The notes: a model not told the origin generated them from the letters alone. DNA of 64,000 nucleotides from Pelagimonas sp050633425 (GCF_050633425.1 NZ_JBOEGM010000034.1:1-64000), one strand, 5' to 3'. Positions 52,787 to 61,903 are shown, counted from the first letter of the stretch. Numbers and translations: made by a program.

Positions 52787-53640
52787 ACCGCTTCGTCTTC
52801 CACGCCGTTGCTCAGAACACCGATACCCTCGACCTCAACCTCAACGACGTCGCCGGGTTTCAGGTAACGGGGCGGATCAAAGCGTGCGCCGGCACCGGTG
52901 GGCGTGCCTGTCACGATAATGTCGCCGGGCTTGAGCGTCATGAAGGTCGAGATGTATTCGATCTCGCGCCGGATTGGGAACATCATCCGGTTGAGCGTGT
53001 CGTCTTGGCGGACTTCGCCGTTCACACGGGTGATGATCCTTGCATCGTCCAACTGGGCGGCATCGGTGAATGGAACAAGCCATGGGCCGATCGCGCCAGA
53101 GCTGTCCCAGTTCTTGCCTTGTGTCACGTTAAATTTGGCGTGGCGCACCCAGTCGCGGATGGTGCCTTCGTTGCACAAGGTCAGCGCGGCAATATGGTCG
53201 TAGGCGTCTTCTTGGGAAATCCGGCGCCCGCCTTTGCCGATCACAATGGCGACCTCGCCTTCGTAGTCGAGCGTGTGGTTTTCCGGGGGCCGCACGAGAT
53301 TTTGCCCATGCCCGGTGAAGCCGCTGGCAAAGCGCGGGAACAACGACATGTATTTGGGCTGTGCGCTGCCGTCTTTGTATTCGGCATTGCGGTCGGGGAA
53401 GTTCACACCGACACACAAGATACGCGGCGCATTCGGCAGGACCATCTCATAGGTAAAGTCGGTATGGGTCACCGATTGCCCTTCGGCAGCGGCGCTCAAC
53501 TCGGGCAAACCGCCAGCAGCGACAGCATCATAGAGCGTCGGCCATGCCGGAAAGGCATCGTTCAAGGCAATCATGCCATCATCGGTGACGGCACCGTAGA
53601 ATGTGGTTCCATCGGCGGAATAGGTTGCAATACGCGTCAT
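52783..53640 (-). CDS. hpaG: Fumarylacetoacetate-hydrolase-family protein (HpaG-like)
   Basis: A 285-aa FAH-fold protein. The metal-binding Glu-x-Glu is in LDYEGEVAIVIGKGGR (about 122-137), with CNEGTIRDWV and the substrate loop IVTGTPTGAGARF. In this operon it is expected to be the 5-oxopent-3-ene-1,2,5-tricarboxylate decarboxylase/isomerase. E. coli HpaG has two such domains in tandem (about 430 aa); this one has a single domain, so it may cover only one step or act as a homodimer for both. Overlaps hpaH by ATGA and abuts gabD. Confidence 0.85.
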   Translation of the reverse strand: MTRIATYSADGTTFYGAVTDDGMIALNDAFPAWPTLYDAVAAGGLPELSAAAEGQSVTHTDFTYEMVLPNAPRILCVGVNFPDRNAEYKDGSAQPKYMSLFPRFASGFTGHGQNLVRPPENHTLDYEGEVAIVIGKGGRRISQEDAYDHIAALTLCNEGTIRDWVRHAKFNVTQGKNWDSSGAIGPWLVPFTDAAQLDDARIITRVNGEVRQDDTLNRMMFPIRREIEYISTFMTLKPGDIIVTGTPTGAGARFDPPRYLKPGDVVEVEVEGIGVLSNGVEDEAV

Positions 53641-55113
53641 TTAGGCCTCCTCGGCGGCGTCGATCCCGCCCATGCACAGGTATTTGAGTTCCATGAAGTC
53701 ATCGAGCCCGTGCCGCGATCCTTCGCGGCCCAGCCCTGACATTTTGACACCGCCAAAAGGGGCTTCGGCGGTTGAGATTAATCCGGTGTTGATGCCGACC
53801 ATGCCATAGTCCAACGCTTCGCCGACGCGCCAGCTGCGCGCCATGTCACGGGAATAGAAGTATGAGGCGAGGCCGAACTCTGTGTCATTCGCTGCGGCGA
53901 TCACTTCGGCTTCGGTTTCAAACCGAAACAGCGGGGCGACCGGCCCAAAGGTTTCCTCGGTTGCCACCGCCATCTGGGCTGTGACATCCGTCAGGATCGT
54001 TGGCTCAAAAAACGTGCCTCCGAGAGCGTGGCGCTTGCCACCCTGCAGAACCGAAGCCCCTTTGCCCGTTGCATCACTGATATGCTCTTCGACTTTGGCG
54101 ACAGCGGCAGCATCAATAAGCGGACCAAAGATCACGCCCTCGTCGACGCCATTACCAGTCGGCAGGGCCGCCAGTTTTTCGGCGAGTTTCTTGGCAAAGG
54201 CGTCATAGATGCCTGATTGCACATAGATCCGGTTGGCGCAGACGCAGGTCTGGCCGTTGTTGCGAAACTTGGCGATCACGGCACCCTCAACGGCTGCATC
54301 CAGATCGGCATCGTCAAACACGATGAAAGGGGCGTTGCCGCCCAATTCCAACCCTAGCTTTTTGATCGTTGGCGCGCATTGTGCATAGAGCTTTGCGCCA
54401 ATCTCGGTCGAGCCGGTAAAAGTCAGTTTTTGTACGATCGGCGACGAGGTCATCTCGCCCCCTATGGCGCTGGCGGAGCCGGTCAAAACCGAAAACAATC
54501 CGGCAGGAAGGCCAGCACGCTCTCCCAGTACCGCCAAAGCAATGGCCGAGAAGGGGGTTTGGCTGGCGGGTTTTAACACAACGGCGCATCCCGCGGCAAA
54601 GGCCGGGCCTGCCTTGCGAGTGATCATCGCGTTGGGGAAATTCCAAGGCGTGATTGCCGCCACAACCCCAATCGGTTGTTTAACAGTGATAATCCGCTTG
54701 TCAGGGGCGTGGCCCGGCGTGACATCGCCATATGCGCGGCGCGCTTCCTCGGCGAACCATTCGATAAAGGAGGCCCCATAGGCGATTTCGCCCTTGGCCT
54801 CGGCCAGCGGTTTGCCCTGTTCTGCGGTTAGGATCGCGCCCAGGTCATCTTGATGTTCCATCATCAATTCGAACCAGCGGCGTAGGATTTGACTGCGCTC
54901 TTTTGCGGTTCGTTTGGCCCATGATTTCTGCGCTGTGGCGGCCGTTTCAATGGCTTGGCGCGTCTCATCCGCCCCCAGTTTGGGAACATAGCCGATGAGG
55001 TCACCCGTCGCGGGGTTGGTGACGGCGATACCGGTGTCTGGCGTGGCATCGACCCAATCGGTGCCAACAAGAGCGGCCTGACGCAACAGGCTTTGATCAT
55101 TCAAAGACAGCAT
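53641..55113 (-). CDS. gabD: Succinate-semialdehyde dehydrogenase
   Basis: A 490-aa aldehyde dehydrogenase closest in look to GabD. The N-terminus (SLLRQAALVGTDWVDA), EQGKPLAEAKGEIAYGASFIEWFAEEA and KPASQTPFSAIALA are GabD hallmarks. Catalytic Glu in LGLELGGNAPFIVFDDAD, catalytic Cys in RNNGQTCVCANR. It would oxidise the succinate semialdehyde released by HpaI to succinate, closing the pathway into the TCA cycle. It is between hpaD and hpaG, with a strong hairpin before it. Confidence 0.93.
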   Translation of the reverse strand: MLSLNDQSLLRQAALVGTDWVDATPDTGIAVTNPATGDLIGYVPKLGADETRQAIETAATAQKSWAKRTAKERSQILRRWFELMMEHQDDLGAILTAEQGKPLAEAKGEIAYGASFIEWFAEEARRAYGDVTPGHAPDKRIITVKQPIGVVAAITPWNFPNAMITRKAGPAFAAGCAVVLKPASQTPFSAIALAVLGERAGLPAGLFSVLTGSASAIGGEMTSSPIVQKLTFTGSTEIGAKLYAQCAPTIKKLGLELGGNAPFIVFDDADLDAAVEGAVIAKFRNNGQTCVCANRIYVQSGIYDAFAKKLAEKLAALPTGNGVDEGVIFGPLIDAAAVAKVEEHISDATGKGASVLQGGKRHALGGTFFEPTILTDVTAQMAVATEETFGPVAPLFRFETEAEVIAAANDTEFGLASYFYSRDMARSWRVGEALDYGMVGINTGLISTAEAPFGGVKMSGLGREGSRHGLDDFMELKYLCMGGIDAAEEA

Positions 55114-55133
55114 GGGAATCCTGCAAAATTTGG

Positions 55134-55162
55134 GCCCTGTCCAACGCTCGGTTGGACAGGGC
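55134..55162 (-). promoter_or_regulatory. 12-bp perfect stem-loop between hpaD and gabD
   Basis: GCCCTGTCCAAC and GTTGGACAGGGC form a perfect 12-bp stem with a 5-nt loop, followed on the minus strand by CCAAATTTTGC. It could be a partial terminator or an mRNA-stabilising structure that sets hpaED above the downstream genes. Confidence 0.6.
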
Positions 55163-55173
55163 AGACGTGGTTG

Positions 55174-56025
55174 TTAAACCGGGAAAATGACGTTGGTCTG
55201 GCCGGTACCGGAGGACGGGAAATACTCGGTTACAACTTCGCATTTCGCATCATATGTGTCCCAGCCAAGCGCGCCATACAGCATCGCCGTGTCGTGCATC
55301 GACCCCTCACCACAGCAAAACTCAGCATATTCGCCCAGCATTTTCAGGAAGGTGGTGTGATCGCCGTTCTTCCACATCTCCAGCACATGCAAATCCATCT
55401 GACGGTTGAATTCCGAGGAAATGGTGAAGGTGCCGTTGTTGGCGGCATAGTCTTTGTTGGCCCAGATCTTGTGGCTCAGTGATCCCGAGGCGACCAGCAA
55501 AACTTTTTCGTCCGACGCTTCCACGGCTTCACGGATCGCTTCGCCGATGATGCGGCTTTCGTCATGATCATGAACGGTGGCCCATGCCGCGACCGACACA
55601 ACTTTCATGTCATGCTCGCGGCTCATAAAGCGCATCGGAACCAATGTCCCATACTCAAGCTCAAGACTGTCGAGATGATGGCACAGGGTATAGGCCCCTT
55701 TTTCGGTTGCGATTTTGGCAATCGCGTCGCCCATCTCAGGGTTGCCGTCATAGGAATAGGGCAGATCTTGAATGAACTGGGGGAATTCATTCGAGGTGAA
55801 CATCCCTTCAAACTTGGCATTTGCATTGATGTGGAAACCGGCGTTGATCACCCAATGCGTGTCACAGATGATCACGGTGGTGACGCCAAGCTCCTTGGCC
55901 CGGCGCGCAATTTCACGGTGCCCGTCAATGGCGGGCTGACGTTTGCCTTTGACTGGTCCCTCTTGCTCAGACATCAACAAAGTCGGCACGTGGGTCATTT
56001 TGGCCGCAAGTACTATTTCACCCAT
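55174..56025 (-). CDS. hpaD: 3,4-dihydroxyphenylacetate 2,3-dioxygenase
   Basis: A 283-aa extradiol ring-cleavage dioxygenase of the LigB (class III) superfamily, opening homoprotocatechuate to 5-carboxymethyl-2-hydroxymuconate semialdehyde. Putative iron ligands are His12 in AAKMTHVPTLLMS and the His in ICDTHWVINAGFHI (about 56), with a Glu late in the chain; SGSLSHKIW holds another conserved His. The start at 56025 follows GGGAGGAAAG. Length fits HpaD (about 280). It is 13 nt downstream of hpaE. Confidence 0.92.
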   Translation of the reverse strand: MGEIVLAAKMTHVPTLLMSEQEGPVKGKRQPAIDGHREIARRAKELGVTTVIICDTHWVINAGFHINANAKFEGMFTSNEFPQFIQDLPYSYDGNPEMGDAIAKIATEKGAYTLCHHLDSLELEYGTLVPMRFMSREHDMKVVSVAAWATVHDHDESRIIGEAIREAVEASDEKVLLVASGSLSHKIWANKDYAANNGTFTISSEFNRQMDLHVLEMWKNGDHTTFLKMLGEYAEFCCGEGSMHDTAMLYGALGWDTYDAKCEVVTEYFPSSGTGQTNVIFPV

Positions 56026-56038
56026 TGTCTTTCCTCCC

Positions 56039-57547
56039 TTACGCGCCGAGGCGCATGATTTTGTGCTGGCCGGTCGCAAAACCGATGTGCTTTTGCTCCA
56101 TGTAGAATTCAAAGCTCCAGTCGCCGCCGTCGCGCCCGATACCGCTCGCCTTGACCCCGCCAAAAGGTGTCGGCAGATGGCGCACGTTTTCGCTATTGAC
56201 CCAGACCATCCCAGCCTCAACCTTGTCCGACACACGCAAAGCCCGGGTCAGATCGTTGGTCCAGACATAACCGGTCAGGCCATAGTCGGTGTCATTGGCA
56301 ATCTCGAGGGCTTCTTCTTCGGTTGAGAATGGAATTGAAGTCAGCACAGGGCCAAAGATTTCTTCGCGCGCGATGCGCATCTGATTGGTGGCGTTGGTGA
56401 AAACGGTCGGACGGATGAAATAGCCCTCATCTCCAAGTTTCACGCCACCGGCTGCAATCGTCGCGCCGTCTTCGGTTGCTTTGTCGAAATAGGAGGTGAC
56501 CTTGTTATAGTGCTCTTCCGTGACAAGCGGGCCGATTTCGGTCGCCGGATCCAGGGGATGACCAACCTTGATGTTGTTGACCCGCTCCACCAGCTTGGCT
56601 TCGAATTCTTCTTTGATCGTGTCCTGAATGAGCAGGCGTGACGAAGAGGTGCAACGCTCACCGTTGATCGAGAAGATCATAAAGATCACCGCATCGAGCG
56701 CGCGGTCCAGATCGGCGTCATCAAAAACGATGACCGGGTTTTTGCCTCCAAGTTCCAAGTGCATACGCTTGAGCGTGTCTGCGCCTTGTTTGGTGATGAT
56801 CGACCCGGTGCGGCTTTCTCCGACAAAGGCAATGGCCTTGATCGCCGGATGCTCGGTGAGCCGCTTGCCAGCGTCATGCCCATAGCCGTTGACGGTGTTG
56901 AGCACACCGGGTGGCAGGCCCGCGTCCTCAGCGATTTCCACCAAAAGGCGGGCGCTGAGCGGGCTGTCTTCGGCCGGTTTATGCACCACGGTGCAGCCCG
57001 CAGCGAGCGCCGGAGCGATCTTCCAAGTCGAGAGCATAAAGGGCGTGTTCCACGGCGTGATGACACCAACGGGGCCAATTGGCTTGCGCGTGGAGACGTT
57101 CATCAAGGTGGGGGAGGGCAAATGCTTGCCGTCACGCGCCGAGGTGGCTTGATCCGCAAAGAAGCGGAAGTTTTCGGCCCCACGCAGAGCAGCTTTTGAC
57201 ATAAAGCGCAGTGTCTGGCCGGTGTCCCAGCATTCGCAAAGCGCGATTTCTTCGGCGCGTGCTTCGATGGCATCTGCAACGTTCAGCAAAATGCGTCGGC
57301 GTTCGGTGGCAGGCATGTCGCGCCAGGCTGGAAAGGCGTCTGATGCGGCTTTGGCGGCGGCGTCGACATCGGTTTCATTGCCGCGTGCGACGTCACATGT
57401 CACGCTTTTGTCGACAGGTGAAATCGTCTCGAAGGTGCCGCCCGCTCCGTCGCGGTCTTCGCCGCCAATGCGATTGCGGATGCCGGTTTCTTTGAACCGT
57501 GCGAGGAAGCCCGAAAGCTTCTCGATGTTTTGCTCTAAGGCGCTCAT
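56039..57547 (-). CDS. hpaE: 5-carboxymethyl-2-hydroxymuconate semialdehyde dehydrogenase
   Basis: A 502-aa aldehyde dehydrogenase that oxidises the ring-cleavage product of HpaD. The active Cys lies in SINGERCTSSSRLL (about 305), where GERC is typical of HpaE/HpcC rather than of GabD; the base Glu is in MHLELGGKNPVIVFDD. The end WSFEFYMEQKHIGFATGQHKI also fits HpaE. The start at 57547 has GGAGG nine bases upstream and overlaps the stop of the 84-codon ORF (ATGA). Confidence 0.93.
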   Translation of the reverse strand: MSALEQNIEKLSGFLARFKETGIRNRIGGEDRDGAGGTFETISPVDKSVTCDVARGNETDVDAAAKAASDAFPAWRDMPATERRRILLNVADAIEARAEEIALCECWDTGQTLRFMSKAALRGAENFRFFADQATSARDGKHLPSPTLMNVSTRKPIGPVGVITPWNTPFMLSTWKIAPALAAGCTVVHKPAEDSPLSARLLVEIAEDAGLPPGVLNTVNGYGHDAGKRLTEHPAIKAIAFVGESRTGSIITKQGADTLKRMHLELGGKNPVIVFDDADLDRALDAVIFMIFSINGERCTSSSRLLIQDTIKEEFEAKLVERVNNIKVGHPLDPATEIGPLVTEEHYNKVTSYFDKATEDGATIAAGGVKLGDEGYFIRPTVFTNATNQMRIAREEIFGPVLTSIPFSTEEEALEIANDTDYGLTGYVWTNDLTRALRVSDKVEAGMVWVNSENVRHLPTPFGGVKASGIGRDGGDWSFEFYMEQKHIGFATGQHKIMRLGA

Positions 57548-57798
57548 GAGGGATCCTCCAGATGGTCGCGGGTCTTGCCCGTTTTGGGCGAAGATTCGGG
57601 GGCGATGACACGCATCACAAGCCGGCGCGTGATCGAATTTAGGGGTATGATAGGGGCAAGAAGCGTGCTGATGATCGCGCATAGGCGCAGCGGCAACGCG
57701 TTGATTTTCAAGGCCAAAATGCGACTTTCGTCGCGCAGAACCGATATGTCCACGACCTGGCAAAGGGTGTTGGCATAATTGGCGCTGACGGGCGGCAT
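57544..57798 (-). CDS. 84-aa ORF heading the hpa operon
   Basis: A small frame with AAGGA eight bases before its ATG and a stop overlapping the hpaE start as ATGA, so it is probably translated and coupled. The product starts MPPVSANYANTLCQVVDIS. The pattern M-P-x-x-S-x-x-Y-x3-L-x3-V-D is reminiscent of 5-carboxymethyl-2-hydroxymuconate isomerases (HpaF; usually MPH...EYS..L...VD, with catalytic Pro after Met), the one pathway enzyme otherwise missing. However, it is 84 rather than about 115-130 aa and later parts match poorly. It could be a degenerate hpaF, a distant tautomerase or an unrelated leader peptide. Confidence 0.45.
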   Translation of the reverse strand: MPPVSANYANTLCQVVDISVLRDESRILALKINALPLRLCAIISTLLAPIIPLNSITRRLVMRVIAPESSPKTGKTRDHLEDPS

Positions 57799-57808
57799 CG
57801 CATTTTCC

Positions 57809-57820
57809 TTATCATGTTAA
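57809..57820 (-). promoter_or_regulatory. Operator-like site A (hpa promoter)
   Basis: Minus strand TTAACATGATAA, a TTA-N-CATG-N-TAA palindrome, located just downstream of the predicted transcript start. Its position would let a bound repressor block transcription. Confidence 0.5.
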
Positions 57821-57830
57821 GTATGTAGGT

Positions 57831-57859
57831 TTTCTAGCTATGCGAGGTGGACCTGTCAA
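57831..57859 (-). promoter_or_regulatory. Predicted hpa operon promoter
   Basis: On the minus strand a perfect TTGACA (57859-57854) is followed by a 17-bp spacer and TAGAAA (57836-57831), four of six bases of the -10 consensus. It predicts a transcript start near 57824, just upstream of the 84-codon ORF's ribosome-binding site. Confidence 0.6.
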
Positions 57860-57867
57860 TAAAATAA

Positions 57868-57879
57868 TTAACATGACAA
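57868..57879 (+). promoter_or_regulatory. Operator-like site B (hpa promoter)
   Basis: Plus strand TTAACATGACAA, one base different from site A and in opposite orientation, eight bases upstream of the predicted -35. The pair brackets the promoter, an arrangement used by MarR/GntR-type repressors; no such gene is in the window. Confidence 0.5.
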
Positions 57880-57975
57880 CCAAGTACCCTCTGACCACTT
57901 TGCCGGACCAGTGTTTTAAGGTTTGAAACCTTGCTCACAGCACGACAGGCGAGGGCTCTGGTTAGCACATCCACA

Positions 57976-58794
57976 TCAATGGGATAAAAAGACAGGGACA
58001 GTTGCATCCTGAATCACCTCAGTTGTCACCCCACCAAAAAGGTCATGGCTGAATTTACTGTGTTCAAAGGCGCCCATGACCACAAGTTTGGCATCAAGCT
58101 CTTGGGCGGTCGCCAGGATCGTATGGGCAATCGAACTCTGGCGCGGTCGCACCATATGTTTGGCAACGATCCCGTGGCGTTCGAGGTTACGGATGACGAA
58201 ATCGGTGCCGGGAACGGTTTTGGAGCCGACGGTGAGAATGGTCACTTGGGCCTTTTCTTCGAGGTAGGGCATGGCATCGCCAAGCGCCCGAGCTGAAGCG
58301 CGTTTCCCGTCCCATGCGACCAGCGCGTGCTCGGCCAAACCGTCGGCTTCGTAGGCATCTGGAACAACAACCACAGGGCGCCCGCTGCGCAGGGCAATCA
58401 GGTCGGGATTGGCCGACATATGTTCGTCGTTTTCCTTACGCGAATGGACGCCGGTCACCACCAGATCAAAGGGGCGCGCGAAATCGGAAAGGGCGATGCC
58501 ACTTACCGCATCAAGGTCAACAAAGTCGGAGCGCTCTGCCCAGCCACTTTCGGCGGTGATATTCGCAAACCGCGTCGCAACATCCTCAAAGCGAGACTTT
58601 TCAGCCTGAAAAAAGGCGTCAAGATAGCTGTCTGGCACTTGTGACCGTAGGGTGCGCTCCAATTTGCTTTGGCCATGGCGCAACACGCCCGTGATCCATG
58701 CGTCGTGATGCTTGGCAAGGAGCAGAGCGTGTTTCAGGCCGCTGCCCTTGGATGCGTCGCCGCTATATGCGCTCAGGATACTTTTGACAGACAT
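57976..58794 (-). CDS. Universal stress protein, tandem domains
   Basis: A 272-aa cytoplasmic protein with two UspA folds. The first (about 1-140) starts MSVKSILSAYSGDASKGSGLKHALLLAKHH; the second (about 145-272) has HALVAWDGKRASARALGDAMPYL and ends KLVVMGAFEHSKFSHDLFGGVTTEVIQDATVPVFLSH, the ATP-type G-x2-...-G(G)VT motif being recognisable though modified. The ATG at 58794 was preferred to a TTG four codons upstream. It follows the sulfatase gene by 39 nt and probably ends that transcript, before the hpa promoter. Confidence 0.88.
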   Translation of the reverse strand: MSVKSILSAYSGDASKGSGLKHALLLAKHHDAWITGVLRHGQSKLERTLRSQVPDSYLDAFFQAEKSRFEDVATRFANITAESGWAERSDFVDLDAVSGIALSDFARPFDLVVTGVHSRKENDEHMSANPDLIALRSGRPVVVVPDAYEADGLAEHALVAWDGKRASARALGDAMPYLEEKAQVTILTVGSKTVPGTDFVIRNLERHGIVAKHMVRPRQSSIAHTILATAQELDAKLVVMGAFEHSKFSHDLFGGVTTEVIQDATVPVFLSH

Positions 58795-58833
58795 GGTGTT
58801 CTCCAATCGATATGCGGGGACAAAAGATGCGTA

Positions 58834-60396
58834 TTATGCACGGCGGACCGCGCGGGGGCTTTCATCCATCTGGGCTGTGAGATGGTCGATCATGCGCAAG
58901 GACAGCTCGGCCTTGACGCTGGCATAGGCGGGATCATCCCACAGGTTTCGGGTTTCGCGAGGGTCCGAGGCTAACGCATAAAGTTCGCCCCACGCCTGCC
59001 CAAGATAGGTGGTGAACCGCCAATCCTTGTTGCGCAGAGATCGCACACGGGCGGGCGGTTGGAACCCAAGACGCGAGCCACCATCATTGTATTCCATGAA
59101 CAGGTCATCGCGGTGCGGCGTGTCAGAGGTCAGGCTGGGCAGGAAGCTCTTGCCCTGAATGCCGTGATAGGGGGCCAATCCTGCACGGTCGAGAATGCTG
59201 GCGGACAGATCGAGTGTTGAGGCCAATGCAGCGGTGCGCGCGACCGTCTCATGGCTCGGGTCCGACCAGATCAGCGGCACCTGCGTGACCGAGCGCAGCG
59301 GCAACGCGCCCTTGAGCAACATGTCAAAGTCGCCGAGATAGTCGCCATGATCTGAGTTGAAGACAATGATCGTGTTGTCGTAATGGCCCGTTTCCTTGAG
59401 CGCTGCCACGATGCGGCCGACCTGATCATCAATCATGGTGATCATCCCCGCCGTCAGTGCCATCGCCTCACGGAGGTGTTGGCGTGTCGCTCGAAATGCG
59501 CTTTGCGGGATTTCCGGCCCCAGTCCTTTCTCGAACCGGTCATTGATGAATTGCATCGGTGGCGAAGGATTTTGATGGGCCTCAAAGGGCAAGTCGGGAT
59601 CAAAATCGTCTGGCGAATACATGTCCCAGTATTTGCCGGGGGGATTAAATGGATGATGGGGATCGGGAAACGAGACAAAGGTGAAAAACGGGTCTGGTTG
59701 ATCGGCCTGCGCATGAAGGTAGTCGATGGCGCGATCGGCGATCCAGTGTGTGGGGTAGAGTTCTTCTGGGATCGGCGTTCGGTAGGCTTGGGGGCAGGTG
59801 TAACTGTGCTCAAGTTCATTTTTGGGATCTGACATCGCTTGCCAGTCGGGGCAGGTTCTTCGAAACCATTGCTGGTAATGCCCGCCACATCGGTCACCGT
59901 GACCCGTCGCGAGGTCAACATGTTGATACCCATAATACGGCACTTTTACATCGTAGTCTTCGGGGCCGGCGAACCGCTCTGGTTGTTCTTCTTCGAAGGA
60001 CCCGTGTTCAGGCTTCCAGGCTTCGGCGATTGGCCGGTTCTCCAGATCCTGAGCACGAGGCGGACGTCCGTCAAAAAACGGTTGAAGATGACTTTTGCCA
60101 ATTGTCGCCGTGCGGTATCCTGCGGTGGCCAAGACGTCGACAAAGGTGTTTGCCCGAAGTGGCAGCGTACAGCCGTTGTGGCGCAGCCCGTGCAGGGAGG
60201 GCATGCGCCCGGTCATAAAAGACGCCCGATTTGGCATGCAGATTGGCGAAGCGACGTGGAAATCGTCAAAGACGGTTCCCGCCGCTGCCAAGGCATCAAT
60301 ATTCGGAGTTTTTACCACCGGGTGGCCGGTACACCCTAGCCAGTCCGACCTGTGTTGGTCGGTCATAATGAACAGAAAGTTCGGGCTTTTGGTCAT
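58834..60396 (-). CDS. Sulfatase (formylglycine type), cytoplasmic
   Basis: A 520-aa alkaline-phosphatase-superfamily sulfatase. The modification motif C-x-P-x-R is present as CMPNRASFMTGR with Cys53, expected to become formylglycine; metal ligands are in FIMTDQHRSDWLG (Asp13) and NSDHGDYLGDFD (about 330). No signal peptide is present, so it acts in the cytoplasm on an imported substrate. Choline sulfatases, aryl sulfatases and phosphonate monoester hydrolases share this fold; substrate is unknown. Its ATG overlaps the tctA stop (ATGA), tying it to the importer. No formylglycine-generating enzyme gene is in the window. Confidence 0.88.
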   Translation of the reverse strand: MTKSPNFLFIMTDQHRSDWLGCTGHPVVKTPNIDALAAAGTVFDDFHVASPICMPNRASFMTGRMPSLHGLRHNGCTLPLRANTFVDVLATAGYRTATIGKSHLQPFFDGRPPRAQDLENRPIAEAWKPEHGSFEEEQPERFAGPEDYDVKVPYYGYQHVDLATGHGDRCGGHYQQWFRRTCPDWQAMSDPKNELEHSYTCPQAYRTPIPEELYPTHWIADRAIDYLHAQADQPDPFFTFVSFPDPHHPFNPPGKYWDMYSPDDFDPDLPFEAHQNPSPPMQFINDRFEKGLGPEIPQSAFRATRQHLREAMALTAGMITMIDDQVGRIVAALKETGHYDNTIIVFNSDHGDYLGDFDMLLKGALPLRSVTQVPLIWSDPSHETVARTAALASTLDLSASILDRAGLAPYHGIQGKSFLPSLTSDTPHRDDLFMEYNDGGSRLGFQPPARVRSLRNKDWRFTTYLGQAWGELYALASDPRETRNLWDDPAYASVKAELSLRMIDHLTAQMDESPRAVRRA

Positions 60397-61892
60397 GATT
60401 CTTCGGTTCTCCCACGCTTCAGGAACCAAAAGAACGAGACGACCGACAGTACGATCAGCGCCAGTGCGACAGGGCTTTGATAGGCTTGCAACAAGTCCCC
60501 TTTGGTCAGAGCCAAGGATTGGGCAATGGATTTTTCAAACCGTGGTCCGAGGAAAAAGGCAATGATGAAGATAACCAGGGAATACCCGAAACTTGTCATC
60601 ACATATCCCAATACTGCGAAGATCAGCATGAGGGTGACGCCGAACAATCCGTTTGTTGCCATTGCAACGCCGACGAAACACAACAGCAACGCAGAGGCGA
60701 AAATGATGGATTCTGGCGCAGAGACAACCCGCACCCAGAAACGCAGACCGATTTGACCAACCCAAAGGTTGACGAAGTTGGCCATAATCATCGCACCGAA
60801 CAAGCCATAGACCAGACGCCCTTGGGTTTCAAAGAGCAGTGGGCCGGGCTGCATGCCGTGGATCATGAAAGCACTGATGATAAGAGCCGCGCCAACCGAT
60901 CCGGGGATGCCTAGGGTCAAGAGAGGGATCAGGTTCGCGCCAACAACCGCCGAGTTTGCAGACTCGGTTGCGGCAATGCCGTGGATGTTACCTTTGCCAA
61001 AGCTCTCGGGATCTTTGGACGAGGCCTTGGTGAACGCATAAGACATAAAGGCCGCTGCGGTTGAGCCAATTCCGGGCAATGCGCCCAAAACTGTGCCGAT
61101 GGAAGCCCCGCGCAGCATGGTGTAGCGGCAGGACCAATACTCGGCCCAACTGACACGGCGGTCGTCCGGGTTATCGGTCATATTGAGGTTGATGGCTGAT
61201 TGAACGTTGCCATGGGCCTCGGCCATCCGACGCAAGATTTCAGAAATCGCCAGCATGCCGATGGCGACAGAGGGCAGGGGGAGACCGTCAAAGAGCTCCC
61301 AATAGCCAAAGATCAGACGTGGGGTGAAATTCTCAGGGTCGCTGCCGATCGAGGCGACAAGCAATCCCAGCGCGGCAGAGATGATGCCTTTGGTCAGGGA
61401 ATTGCCGATCAGGCCAGCAAGAACGGAAAAGGCAAAGATCATCAGCGCGACAATCTCAATTGGCCCCATCTTGAGCGCAAGAACTGCCAGCGGGGCAGAT
61501 ACGGTTATGAGAACGATGTCGCTGAAGGTGTCGCCAGTGATCGACGAGAACAGCGCCATTTTGGTCGCCTTAAGCGGCTTACCCTGCTTGGCCAACGGAT
61601 AGCCGTCCAAAGCCGTCGCGGCGGCGTCCGGCGTGCCGGGGGTGTTCATCAAAACGGCGGGAACCGCACCGCCAACCAAACCGCCTTTGTTGACCCCAAC
61701 CAGAAAGGAAATCGCGACAAGCGGATCAAGCGCGAAAGTGAAGGGGATGGCGATGGCCATGGCCATGATTGGTCCGATGCCGGGCACGGCACCAACAAAC
61801 TGTCCAAGGACAACCCCAAACAGGACAAAAAGCAGGTTTGTCAGCGAAAAGGCATCGCCGAAGCCTGCCAAGATGATCGAAAGGTCAACCAT
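60393..61892 (-). CDS. tctA: Tripartite tricarboxylate transporter, large permease TctA
   Basis: A 499-aa inner-membrane protein with about eleven to twelve helices, the large permease of a TTT importer. The family motif GQFVGAVPGIGPIMAMAIAIPF lies at residues 27-48, with a repeat counterpart at GTVLGALPGIGSTAAAFMSYAF (about 270); GGAVPAVLMNTPGTPDAAATALDGYP (about 85-110) is strongly conserved. Works with TctB and the periplasmic TctC, driven by ion gradient. The start at 61892 gives the normal N-terminus; upstream in-frame codons would overlap tctB. Confidence 0.95.
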   Translation of the reverse strand: MVDLSIILAGFGDAFSLTNLLFVLFGVVLGQFVGAVPGIGPIMAMAIAIPFTFALDPLVAISFLVGVNKGGLVGGAVPAVLMNTPGTPDAAATALDGYPLAKQGKPLKATKMALFSSITGDTFSDIVLITVSAPLAVLALKMGPIEIVALMIFAFSVLAGLIGNSLTKGIISAALGLLVASIGSDPENFTPRLIFGYWELFDGLPLPSVAIGMLAISEILRRMAEAHGNVQSAINLNMTDNPDDRRVSWAEYWSCRYTMLRGASIGTVLGALPGIGSTAAAFMSYAFTKASSKDPESFGKGNIHGIAATESANSAVVGANLIPLLTLGIPGSVGAALIISAFMIHGMQPGPLLFETQGRLVYGLFGAMIMANFVNLWVGQIGLRFWVRVVSAPESIIFASALLLCFVGVAMATNGLFGVTLMLIFAVLGYVMTSFGYSLVIFIIAFFLGPRFEKSIAQSLALTKGDLLQAYQSPVALALIVLSVVSFFWFLKRGRTEES

Positions 61893-61903
61893 TGTCTTTT
61901 CCT

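Noticed and set aside
57575..57778. Plus-strand 67-codon frame upstream of hpaE as a regulator
   Set aside because: No helix-turn-helix pattern or ribosome-binding site; the overlapping minus-strand ORF has better signals.
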